From: Massilia sp. PDC64
GTDB taxonomy: Bacteria > Pseudomonadota > Gammaproteobacteria > Burkholderiales > Burkholderiaceae_D
DNA length: 64,000 bases
NCBI RefSeq assembly: GCF_900101265.1
Contig: NZ_FMZS01000007.1
Span: forward strand, 310,001 to 374,000
Direction: 5' to 3'
Shown: positions 32,115 through 39,813 of the stretch, piece after piece
Layout: each line of letters starts with the position of its first letter
How positions within the stretch are numbered: the stretch's first letter is position 1
Made by a program: the position numbers and the translations under genes
The notes under the pieces: model-generated
What the model was told of the DNA's origin: nothing
What the model saw: only the letters and a program-made list of their open reading frames with translations
Database searches by the model: none

Positions 32115-32130
32115 TGGCATGCTCCCTGCA
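32115..32130 (+). promoter_or_regulatory. Candidate sigma-54 promoter of the orphan peptide
   Basis: TGGCATGCTCCCTGCA with GG at 32116-32117 and GC at 32128-32129, ten bases apart. It lies 63 bases before the ATG at 32193, like the promoters of the clustered peptides. Confidence 0.6.
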
Positions 32131-32192
32131 TGGTCGGAAGTGGGCGCGCGACATATGCGCCCTCCATTTCCAACTATGTGAGGAACATCATC

Positions 32193-32405
32193 ATGAAGAC
32201 ACTGATTATCGACGACCTGACCTTCGGTGACACGGCGGCAGGCAGCGGACGCGTGCGTTTATTGTCGGACGAGGAGATGAAGCGGGTGCGCGGCGGGCGG
32301 TCGATCAGCGTGCTGGTCGACGGCCGAACTGCCGGCACGGTGGACGACTTCTCGCTGAATATGGAAATATTCAAAGGGAACATCGGAGGGCCGATGGTGC
32401 TGTGA
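32193..32405 (+). CDS. Orphan double-glycine leader peptide 8
   Basis: A 70-residue precursor 11 kb from the main peptide cluster. It starts MKTLIIDDL like peptides 3, 4 and 6, has a nine-residue longer leader (LLSDEEMKRVRGG, Gly-Gly at 34-35) and a predicted 35-residue mature part (RSISVLVDGRTAG... ending GGPMVL) unlike any other in the window. The start at 32193 has GTGAGGA upstream; the frame is open to 32058 but that part holds the promoter. Shared leader and promoter type indicate that it uses the same exporter and regulator. Confidence 0.75.
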   Translation: MKTLIIDDLTFGDTAAGSGRVRLLSDEEMKRVRGGRSISVLVDGRTAGTVDDFSLNMEIFKGNIGGPMVL

Positions 32406-32460
32406 CCATGGCACACCGAGATGGCCGTGCGACCTGGGCCGCACGGCGCATTCGACCGTC

Positions 32461-34290
32461 TTATTCGACGGTCACCGACTTCGCCAGGTTACGCGGCTTG
32501 TCGACGTCGGTACCGCGCGCCAGCGCCGTGTGATACGCCAGCAGCTGCAGCGCCGCCACGTGCAGGATCGGCGACAGCAGGCCGTAGTGCTCCGGCAGGC
32601 GGATCACGTGCAGGCCTTCGCTCGACGTGATCTGGGTGTCGACGTCGGCGAACACGTACAGCTGGCCGCCGCGGGCGCGCACTTCCTGCATGTTCGACTT
32701 CAGCTTTTCCAGCAGGGCGTCGTTCGGGGCGATCGTCACCACCGGCATCTCTTCCGTCACCAGCGCCAGCGGGCCGTGCTTCAGTTCGCCGGCCGGGTAG
32801 GCTTCGGCGTGGATGTACGAGATTTCCTTCAGCTTCAGCGCGCCTTCCAGGGCGATCGGGTAGTGGAGGCCGCGGCCCAGGAACAGGGCGTTTTCCTTGC
32901 GGGCGAATTCCTCGGCCCATGCGATCACCTGCGGCTCCAGCGCCAGCACGGACGACAGCGCGACCGGCAGGTGGCGCATCTGCTTCAGGTAGTTCGCTTC
33001 CTGCTCGTCGGTCAGGCGGCCATTGACCTGGGCCAGCGTCAAGGTCAGCAGGAACAGCGCGGCCAGCTGGGTGGTAAAGGCCTTCGTCGAGGCGACGCCC
33101 ACTTCCACGCCGGCGCGGGTGATATAGGCCAGCTTGCACTCGCGCACCATCGCGCTCGTGGAGACGTTGCAGATCGTCAGCGTGTTCGTCATGCCGAGGC
33201 TGCGTGCATGCTTCAGCGCGGCCAGCGTGTCGGCCGTTTCGCCGGACTGCGAGATCGTCACGACGAGGGTGTTCGGGTGCGGGACGCTGTCGCGGTAACG
33301 GTATTCGCTAGCGATCTCGACGTTCACGGGCAGCTTGGCCACCGACTCGATCCAGTACTTGGCCGTCAGGCCCGCGTAGTAGCTGGTGCCGCAGGCCAGG
33401 ATCAGCACGCGGTCGATTTCCTTGAACACGCGGAAGGCCTGGTCGCCGAACAGTTCCGGCATGATGCCCGTCACGCCTTCCAGCGTGTCGCCGACGACGC
33501 GCGGCTGTTCGAAGATTTCCTTCTGCATGTAGTGGCGGTACGGGCCCAGCTCGGCGGCACCGGTGTGGGCGTGCACCGTCTTGACTTCACGCTCGGCCGG
33601 ACGGCCTTCCGCATCGACGATCCAGTAGCGGGCCAGTTGCAGGTCGACGACGTCGCCTTCTTCCAGGTAGATGATCTGGTCGGTGGTGCCGGCCAGCGCC
33701 ATCGCGTCGGAGGCGACGAAGTTCTCGCCTTTGCCCAGGCCGACGATCAGCGGCGAGCCCTGGCGGGCGGCCACGACGCGGTGCGGCTCTTCGCGGCAGA
33801 ACACGGCGATCGCGTACGCGCCGTGCAGGCGTTTCACGGCCTGCTGCACGGTATCGAACAGGTCGCCGTTATACATGTGGTCGACCAGGTGGGCGATCAC
33901 CTCGGTGTCGGTCTGGCTCTGGAACACGTAGCCCAGGCCGGTCAGCTCGGCGCGCAGCTCGTCGTGGTTCTCGATGATGCCGTTGTGGACGAGGGCGATG
34001 CGCGCGTCGTCGCCGTTCGGCGAGAAGTGCGGGTGCGCGTTCTTGGTGGCCGGTGCGCCGTGCGTCGCCCAGCGCGTGTGGGCGATGCCCGTGAAGCCTT
34101 GCAGTTGGGTTTCCTGGATCTGGGCTTCCAGATCGGCCACGCGCGACGTGCTGCGCGAGCGCGCCAGGCGGCCGTCCACGTGCAGCGCCACGCCGCAGGA
34201 ATCATAGCCGCGGTATTCGAGACGCTTCAGACCTTCGATGAGCACTGGGGTGATGTTGCGCTGGGCGACTGCGCCGACGATGCCACACAT
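32461..34290 (-). CDS. glmS: Glutamine-fructose-6-phosphate aminotransferase (isomerizing)
   Basis: A 609-residue enzyme that makes glucosamine 6-phosphate from fructose 6-phosphate and glutamine, the first step to UDP-GlcNAc for peptidoglycan and lipopolysaccharide. The N-terminus MCGIVGAVAQRN exposes the catalytic cysteine after Met removal; RLEYRGYDSCG and the two SIS sugar-isomerase domains (SYYAGLTAKYW and GRGLHYPIALEGALKLKE) follow, with the C-terminal NLAKSVTVE typical of GlmS. glmU lies 0.9 kb upstream on the same strand, separated by a divergent Lrp-type gene. Its stop overlaps a small GACCGTC/GACGGTC hairpin at 32454-32473. Confidence 0.97.
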   Translation of the reverse strand: MCGIVGAVAQRNITPVLIEGLKRLEYRGYDSCGVALHVDGRLARSRSTSRVADLEAQIQETQLQGFTGIAHTRWATHGAPATKNAHPHFSPNGDDARIALVHNGIIENHDELRAELTGLGYVFQSQTDTEVIAHLVDHMYNGDLFDTVQQAVKRLHGAYAIAVFCREEPHRVVAARQGSPLIVGLGKGENFVASDAMALAGTTDQIIYLEEGDVVDLQLARYWIVDAEGRPAEREVKTVHAHTGAAELGPYRHYMQKEIFEQPRVVGDTLEGVTGIMPELFGDQAFRVFKEIDRVLILACGTSYYAGLTAKYWIESVAKLPVNVEIASEYRYRDSVPHPNTLVVTISQSGETADTLAALKHARSLGMTNTLTICNVSTSAMVRECKLAYITRAGVEVGVASTKAFTTQLAALFLLTLTLAQVNGRLTDEQEANYLKQMRHLPVALSSVLALEPQVIAWAEEFARKENALFLGRGLHYPIALEGALKLKEISYIHAEAYPAGELKHGPLALVTEEMPVVTIAPNDALLEKLKSNMQEVRARGGQLYVFADVDTQITSSEGLHVIRLPEHYGLLSPILHVAALQLLAYHTALARGTDVDKPRNLAKSVTVE

Positions 34291-34436
34291 GGGAAACCTC
34301 CGAAATCGATGAATGCATGCACTGTAGAGTAGAGGTAATGAAATATGCTTTCTAAGTGCACGCCTTTTTGATAGATTATTTCACCACACATTCAGCATGA
34401 AATATCCTTTCATTTTCCGATAAATATTTAACTTAT

Positions 34437-34910
34437 ATGTCATCAGAGGACCCAATCCTTGACGATCTGGATCGTCGCATCCTGAACATCCTGCAGGTTG
34501 ACGCTTCGCAGACCAATGCGGAATTGGCGGAATTGGTACACATCTCGCCGCCCACTTGCCTGCGCCGCGTCAAACAGCTCAGGGAGAACGGTGTTATCGA
34601 GCGGCAAGTCGCGATCGTCGCGCCGGACAAGGTGGGGGCGCGCCTGTCCGCCATCGTCGAGATCACGCTCGACGTGCAGGCCGCCGACCGCATGGCGGAG
34701 TTCGAACGGGTGGTGGCGGACGAGGCGGCCGTGCTGCAGTGCTACCGCGTGTCGCCCGGGCCGGATTTCGTGCTCGTCGTGCAGGTGGCCGAGATGCCGG
34801 CCTACCACGCCCTGGCGCACCGCCTGTTCACCACACACAGCAATGTGCGCAACGTCAAAGCTTACTTCTCCACATTCCGCAGCAAGTTCGAAACGCGTAT
34901 CGCCATCTGA
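34437..34910 (+). CDS. Lrp/AsnC-family transcriptional regulator
   Basis: A 157-residue regulator with an N-terminal helix-turn-helix (LDDLDRRILNILQVDASQTNAELAELVHISPPTCLRRVKQL region) and a C-terminal RAM/AsnC ligand domain (VLQCYRVSPGPDFVLVVQVAEM). It is divergent from glmS, 146 bases away in an AT-rich promoter region; such an arrangement is common, but whether it controls glmS cannot be told. Ligand unknown. Confidence 0.88.
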   Translation: MSSEDPILDDLDRRILNILQVDASQTNAELAELVHISPPTCLRRVKQLRENGVIERQVAIVAPDKVGARLSAIVEITLDVQAADRMAEFERVVADEAAVLQCYRVSPGPDFVLVVQVAEMPAYHALAHRLFTTHSNVRNVKAYFSTFRSKFETRIAI

Positions 34911-35010
34911 CAACCTGTGGATAACTCTGTGCGCTTATTCCCGACGCATCGGCACCCCATCGCCGTCATCTTCGGCCACATGCGCATTTCACCGGGTTTC
35001 TGAAACGATC

Positions 35011-35038
35011 AGGCCCGCCGGGAGAACGCGGCGGGCCT
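35011..35038. repeat. 10-bp hairpin between Lrp gene and glmU
   Basis: AGGCCCGCCG, eight loop bases, CGGCGGGCCT, between the convergent Lrp-type gene and glmU. No T-run on either side. The 250-base gap around it also holds several TGTGGAT copies (one perfect DnaA-box nonamer at 34916-34924), without the phased layout seen at 50.4-51.4 kb. Confidence 0.5.
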
Positions 35039-35162
35039 GTGGATGACTCTGTGGATGATGTTGTGGACGGTCGGTTGACATCCCTGTGCACAGGCAGTGG
35101 ACCAGGCTGTGATTAGCCTGTTGGTTTGCCGTGGATTGCCTGTGCGTATGCGGTGGACAAGC

Positions 35163-36539
35163 TTACTTCTTGACCTTGACCGGGCGCGTCCAGTTCTCGA
35201 TCGTCAGCTGTTTCGGACGCGAGATCGTCAGCTTGCCGGCCGGCGCATTCTTGGTCAGCGTGGTGCCCGCGCCGATCGTCGCGCCCTTGCCCACCGTGAC
35301 CGGGGCCACCAGTTGGCTGTCGCTGCCGATGAACGCTTCGTCTTCGATGATCGTGCGGAATTTATTGGCGCCATCGTAGTTGCACGTGATCGCGCCCGCG
35401 CCGATGTTCACGCGCGAGCCGACGTCGGCATCGCCCACATAGGCCAGGTGGTTCGCCTTGCTGTGTGCGGCGACCTTGCTGTTCTTGATCTCGACAAAAT
35501 TGCCCACGTGGACGTCTTCGCCCAGTTCCGTGCCCGGGCGCAGGCGCGCATACGGGCCGATGACCGATTTTTCGCCCACGACAGCGTCTTCCAGGTGACA
35601 GAACGGCTTGATCTGGGCGCCCGCGGCGACGGTCGCGTTCACGAGCACGCTGTGCGCGCCGATCGTCACGCCATCGCCGATGACCACGCGGCCTTCGAAC
35701 ACGCAGCCGACGTCGATGGTGACGTCGCGTCCGCAGACGAGTTCGCCACGCACGTCGATGCGCGCCGGATCCATCAGGGTCACGCCCTTTTCGAGCAGGG
35801 CGGTGGCGATGTTCAGCTGGTGGCGGCGCTCGAGCTCGGCCAGCTGCACCTTGCTGTTGACGCCGGCCACTTCCCATTCGGCCGACGGCTGGGCCGACAC
35901 GACCGGTACGCCGGCCGCGACGGCTTGCGCGACGATGTCGGTCAGGTAGTACTCGCCCTGCGCGTTGTTGTTCTTCAGCGAACCGAGCCAGGTCGTCAGG
36001 TGACGCGTGGGGATGACCATGATGCCGCTGTTGATTTCCTTGATGGCACGCTCCGCCTCGTTCGCATCCTTTTCTTCGACGATGCGCACGATGTTGCCGT
36101 TCTCGCGGACGATGCGGCCCAGGCCGAACGGATTCGCCTGTTCGACGGTCAGGATGGCCAGCTTGTCGTCGCCGGCCGCCTCGACCAGGCGGCGCAGCGA
36201 GGCGGCCGTCGTCAGCGGGACGTCGCCGTACAGGACGAGCGTCGGCGCGTTCTCGTCGATCTGCGGCAGGGCCTGCATCACGGCGTGGCCGGTGCCCAGT
36301 TGGGGTTCCTGCAGGGCCGTGTCGATCGCGACGCCGCCCTGGGTCGACCAGGCTTGAACCGCACTCGGCACCGCTGCGCCGCCGTGCCCGTAAATCACGC
36401 ATAATTTACTCGGGTTCAGGCTGCGCGCCGTATCGATAACATGCTGCAACAGCGGCTTGCCGGCCAGTGGATGCAAGACTTTCGGCAGTGCGGATTGCAT
36501 GCGCTTTCCCATGCCGGCGGCGAGGATGACTACGTTCAT
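35163..36539 (-). CDS. glmU: Bifunctional UDP-N-acetylglucosamine pyrophosphorylase/glucosamine-1-phosphate acetyltransferase
   Basis: A 458-residue bifunctional enzyme that acetylates glucosamine 1-phosphate and joins it to UTP, giving UDP-GlcNAc. The N-terminal half has the nucleotidyltransferase start LAAGMGKRMQSALPKVLHPLAGKPL and GTGHAVMQA; the C-terminal half has left-handed beta-helix hexapeptide repeats (VVIGDGVTIGAHSVL, IGPYARLRPG, NIGAGAITCNYDG) with the acetyltransferase residues. Length is normal. It belongs to the same pathway as glmS 0.9 kb downstream. Confidence 0.96.
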   Translation of the reverse strand: MNVVILAAGMGKRMQSALPKVLHPLAGKPLLQHVIDTARSLNPSKLCVIYGHGGAAVPSAVQAWSTQGGVAIDTALQEPQLGTGHAVMQALPQIDENAPTLVLYGDVPLTTAASLRRLVEAAGDDKLAILTVEQANPFGLGRIVRENGNIVRIVEEKDANEAERAIKEINSGIMVIPTRHLTTWLGSLKNNNAQGEYYLTDIVAQAVAAGVPVVSAQPSAEWEVAGVNSKVQLAELERRHQLNIATALLEKGVTLMDPARIDVRGELVCGRDVTIDVGCVFEGRVVIGDGVTIGAHSVLVNATVAAGAQIKPFCHLEDAVVGEKSVIGPYARLRPGTELGEDVHVGNFVEIKNSKVAAHSKANHLAYVGDADVGSRVNIGAGAITCNYDGANKFRTIIEDEAFIGSDSQLVAPVTVGKGATIGAGTTLTKNAPAGKLTISRPKQLTIENWTRPVKVKK

Positions 36540-36566
36540 AAGCCGTTCTCAAACGAGTTAAAAAAG

Positions 36567-37463
36567 ATGAAAAAGTTTAACACGCCCCCTACCGTGTTCC
36601 TTCGGGCACGCATGCTGTTCCTGATCGCCTTCGTGGCGCTGCTGAGTGCGTGCAGTACCATCCGGTTCACCTACAACCACGGTGACACGCTGCTGTACTG
36701 GTGGTTGAACGCGTATCTGGATCTCGACAGCGACCAGTCCGACTGGGTCAAGAAAGACATCGACAAGCTGTTCCAGTGGCACCGCACGACGCAGTTGCGC
36801 GATTACGCCGGGCTGCTGACCAAGATGCAGCGCCAGCTCGGCGACGGCAATGTCACGCAGGACGAACTGCTGTCCGACTACCGCGACATCAAGGCGCGAA
36901 CGGAATTGCTGGCCTTTAAGGCGCTGCCGGATCTGGCCGACCTGGCGATGTCGATCAAGCCGGACCAGATCGCGCAGATGGAAAAGAAGTTCGCGAAGAA
37001 TAACGAGGACTTCCGCAAGAAATTCATGAGCGGCAGCGTCGAGGACCAGCACAAGGCCCGCTTTAAAAAGGCGATGGAACAGCTCGAACTGTGGTTCGGC
37101 AGTTTCAGCCGCGACCAGGAAGCGGCATTGCGCAAGGCATCCGATGCGCGCCCGCTCGACAACGAGATCTGGCTGCAGGAACGCGTCATGCGGCAGAAAA
37201 AAATCGTCGCGCTGCTGCAGCGTATTCAAAAGGAGAAGCTGAACAAGGAACAGACGATGTCGGCGATCCACGACCTGCTGCGCGACCTGTTTGACCGCAT
37301 GGAGGCGCCGGACCGCAAGGCGTTCTTCGACGCCTATGTGGACAACACGGCGAAATTCATCCTGACGGCGATCCGCCTGACGACGCCGGAACAGAAAGCC
37401 CATGCGCAGAAACGCATGCAGGGTTGGATCAACGACTTCAATGCCCTCGCGGCCGGAAAATAA
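36567..37463 (+). CDS. DUF6279-like lipoprotein
   Basis: A 298-residue lipoprotein (signal LIAFVALLSACS). The mature part begins TIRFTYNHGDTLLYWWLNAYLDLD and is otherwise a long, mostly helical, charged protein (many Lys, Gln and Asp). This pattern fits the DUF6279 family of proteobacterial lipoproteins, whose function is not known. The start at 36567 is chosen because the upstream part of the open frame overlaps glmU on the other strand. It lies 27 bases from the divergent glmU start and 18 bases before rsmD. Confidence 0.75.
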   Translation: MKKFNTPPTVFLRARMLFLIAFVALLSACSTIRFTYNHGDTLLYWWLNAYLDLDSDQSDWVKKDIDKLFQWHRTTQLRDYAGLLTKMQRQLGDGNVTQDELLSDYRDIKARTELLAFKALPDLADLAMSIKPDQIAQMEKKFAKNNEDFRKKFMSGSVEDQHKARFKKAMEQLELWFGSFSRDQEAALRKASDARPLDNEIWLQERVMRQKKIVALLQRIQKEKLNKEQTMSAIHDLLRDLFDRMEAPDRKAFFDAYVDNTAKFILTAIRLTTPEQKAHAQKRMQGWINDFNALAAGK

Positions 37464-37481
37464 GATGCTATATTCCGGCCC

Positions 37482-38123
37482 ATGCAAAAAAAGAAGTCCG
37501 CCCCTACCTACGCCCGCCGCCCGGGCCCGCCGCAGCAAGTCCGCATTATCGGCGGCGCCTGGAAGCGCACCCCGCTTCCCGTTCTCGATGCGCTGGGCCT
37601 GCGTCCCACGCCCGACCGCGTCCGCGAAACCGTCTTCAACTGGATCAACCACCAGATGACGGGCGACTGGGACCGCGCCGACTGCCTCGACCTGTTCGCC
37701 GGCAGCGGCGCCCTCGGCTTCGAGGCGGCCAGCCGCGGCGCGCGGTCCGTCACGATGATCGATACCGTCGGCCCGGTCGTGCGCCAGCTCGAACTGATCA
37801 AGGACAAGCTCAAGGCAGACAATGTGCGCGTGCTGCGCGCCGATGCCCTGGCCGTGGCCCGCGACTGCATCCAGCGCGGCCAGCGCTTCGACGTGATCTT
37901 CCTCGACCCGCCGTACCAGCAGGATTTCCTGATCCAGGCCCTGCCGCTGTGCGCGCAACTGCTGAACGAAGGCGGTCTCGTGTATGCCGAATCGGGCGAG
38001 CGCCTGCCGTTCCCGGAGACGGAGCAGGCGGACGACGACACCCCCGAGTGGCTGCAGCCGTGGCAACTGGTGCGCGCCGACAAGGCCGGCATGGTGCACT
38101 ACCACCTGCTAAAGTTGCATTAA
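37482..38123 (+). CDS. rsmD: 16S rRNA (guanine(966)-N(2))-methyltransferase
   Basis: A 213-residue SAM-dependent methyltransferase that modifies G966 of 16S rRNA. Motifs: IIGGAWKRTPLPV near the start, RPTPDRVRETVFNWI, the SAM-binding LDLFAGSGALGFEA and the catalytic DPPY (VIFLDPPYQ). The N-terminal basic extension is usual in betaproteobacteria. coaD follows 120 bases downstream on the same strand, the standard rsmD-coaD neighbourhood; the gap holds a CGCCCCA/TGGGGCG hairpin. Confidence 0.95.
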   Translation: MQKKKSAPTYARRPGPPQQVRIIGGAWKRTPLPVLDALGLRPTPDRVRETVFNWINHQMTGDWDRADCLDLFAGSGALGFEAASRGARSVTMIDTVGPVVRQLELIKDKLKADNVRVLRADALAVARDCIQRGQRFDVIFLDPPYQQDFLIQALPLCAQLLNEGGLVYAESGERLPFPETEQADDDTPEWLQPWQLVRADKAGMVHYHLLKLH

Positions 38124-38244
38124 AACACCGCTTTTCTGGGTAAAACTGCCTAATCAATAGGCAAAGGGCGCCCCACCCTGGGGCGGCTGCCGAAATTTCA
38201 GGCATAATGCGCGTCTATTCAGGTGCATTCTCCAGGGAGCCGCA

Positions 38245-38745
38245 ATGGTTGTAGCCGTTTATCCAGGAACTTTCGATCCGCTCACGCGCGGCCACGAGGA
38301 TTTGGTGCGTCGCGCATCGGGTCTGTTCGACACCCTGGTGGTCGGGGTCGCCGACAGCAAGAACAAGCGCCCCTTCTTCTCGCTCGCCGAGCGCCTGGAA
38401 ATCGCCAACGAGGTGCTGGGCCATTATCCGAACGTGAAGGTCGAAAGCTTTTCCGGCCTGCTCAAGGATTTCGTGCGCCAGCACGATGCACGGGTGATCG
38501 TGCGCGGCCTGCGCGCCGTATCCGACTTCGAATACGAGTTCCAGATGGCGGGCATGAACCGCTATCTGCTGCCCGACGTCGAAACCCTGTTCCTGACGCC
38601 GTCCGACCAGTACCAGTTCATCTCCGGCACCATCGTGCGCGAGATCGCGATGCTGGGCGGCGACGTATCCAAATTCGTGTTCCCCTCGGTCGACCGCTGG
38701 CTGCAGAAGAAAATCGCCGACATGGCGGCCGCACCGAAAGCCTGA
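38245..38745 (+). CDS. coaD: Pantetheine-phosphate adenylyltransferase
   Basis: A 166-residue enzyme for the penultimate step of coenzyme A synthesis (4'-phosphopantetheine plus ATP to dephospho-CoA). It begins VVAVYPGTFDPLTRGHEDLV with the (H/T)xGH nucleotidyltransferase motif, continues with RGLRAVSDFEYEFQMAGMN and ends with the FISGTIVREIA motif. Length and order are canonical. A ferredoxin gene follows 14 bases later. Confidence 0.97.
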   Translation: MVVAVYPGTFDPLTRGHEDLVRRASGLFDTLVVGVADSKNKRPFFSLAERLEIANEVLGHYPNVKVESFSGLLKDFVRQHDARVIVRGLRAVSDFEYEFQMAGMNRYLLPDVETLFLTPSDQYQFISGTIVREIAMLGGDVSKFVFPSVDRWLQKKIADMAAAPKA

Positions 38746-38759
38746 GGTTTTATTCTGTC

Positions 38760-39023
38760 ATGGCATTACTGATTACCGACGACTGCATCAATTGCGACGT
38801 GTGCGAGCCCGAGTGCCCGAACGAAGCCATCTCGATGGGCGCGGAGTTCTACCAGATCGATCCGCACAAATGCACGGAATGCGTCGGCCATTTCGATGAG
38901 CCGCAGTGCCAGCAGGTGTGCCCGGTCGCCTGCATTCCGTTCAATCCCGAATGGCGCGAGACGCGCGAACAGCTCCAGGCGAAATACGAACGCCTGACCG
39001 CGGACAAGGCCAGGGCGGCCTGA
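38760..39023 (+). CDS. YfhL-type 2[4Fe-4S] ferredoxin
   Basis: An 87-residue ferredoxin with two cluster-binding motifs: CINCDVCEPECP and CTECVGHFDEPQCQQVCPVAC, the second with the longer spacing seen in the YfhL/Alvin-type ferredoxins of proteobacteria. It transfers electrons; partners are not evident. The ATG at 38760 follows TGAGG at coaD's stop. A terminator follows at 39029. Confidence 0.93.
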   Translation: MALLITDDCINCDVCEPECPNEAISMGAEFYQIDPHKCTECVGHFDEPQCQQVCPVACIPFNPEWRETREQLQAKYERLTADKARAA

Positions 39024-39028
39024 ATCGC

Positions 39029-39056
39029 AAAGCCGGCTTGAAGCCGGCTTTTTTTT
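39029..39056 (+). terminator. Rho-independent terminator after the ferredoxin gene
   Basis: AAGCCGGC, short loop, GCCGGCTT, then a run of T residues just downstream of the ferredoxin stop codon. Ends the rsmD-coaD-ferredoxin transcript. Confidence 0.88.
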
Positions 39057-39097
39057 CGCGTCCGCGGCGTTTCGGACGCCCGTGCTATGCTCGATTC

Positions 39098-39661
39098 ATG
39101 AGCGACGATCCCGATTCCCGAGCCCGCTTGCCCTCTTCGGTGAGCGACAACATCGACACCGTCGCCGAGTTCTATGCGCGGCACGAGGAGCAGGTGTCGC
39201 CCACCCAGCGCTTCGTGGAAAAGGTGGCGCTGTTCCTCGGCAGCCCCGGCTATGTGGCGGCGAACATCCTGTTCATCGTCGGCTGGATCGCCGCCAACCT
39301 GCTGGCAGAAGATTTCGGCTGGAAGCAGATCGACGAGCCGCCGTTCTTCTGGCTGCAGGGCGTCATCGGCCTGAACGCCTTCGTCATTTCGACCACCGTG
39401 CTGATCCGCCAGAACCGCATGTCCAGGCTCGCCGACCATCACGCCCACCTCGACCTCCAGGTCAACCTGCTCACGGAAGAAAAATCCAGCAAGATCATCC
39501 AGATGCTGGAAGAGTTGAGACGCGACATGCCGAACGTGCGCAAGACGGACGATCATGAAGCGGCCGAGCTGGCCAAGCCGGCGGATCCCATGGCCGTGCT
39601 GACGGAGATCGAACGCACGCATGACGAACCGTACGGTCAGGCGGGCGTGCACAAATCGTGA
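39098..39661 (+). CDS. DUF1003 membrane protein
   Basis: A 187-residue protein with two transmembrane helices (YVAANILFIVGWIAANLL and GVIGLNAFVISTTVLI) and the DUF1003 signatures around them (EKVALFLGSPGY, LIRQNRMSRLADHHAHLDLQ). The N- and C-terminal parts are cytoplasmic and charged. Function of the family is unknown. The ATG at 39098 is used as there is no other in-frame start before the first helix. Confidence 0.88.
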   Translation: MSDDPDSRARLPSSVSDNIDTVAEFYARHEEQVSPTQRFVEKVALFLGSPGYVAANILFIVGWIAANLLAEDFGWKQIDEPPFFWLQGVIGLNAFVISTTVLIRQNRMSRLADHHAHLDLQVNLLTEEKSSKIIQMLEELRRDMPNVRKTDDHEAAELAKPADPMAVLTEIERTHDEPYGQAGVHKS

Positions 39662-39813
39662 CACGCGTCGGGATTGTTCCAAATCACAACACTCTGTGCA
39701 TTCGCAGCATTGAAATAGTTCTGAGTCTCTAATTTTGCCAACGCTTCGGTGCTATATTTATCTTGCAAAATTAGCACGCCCATTCTTTTTTTCGGACGGG
39801 GAGACTCACAATA

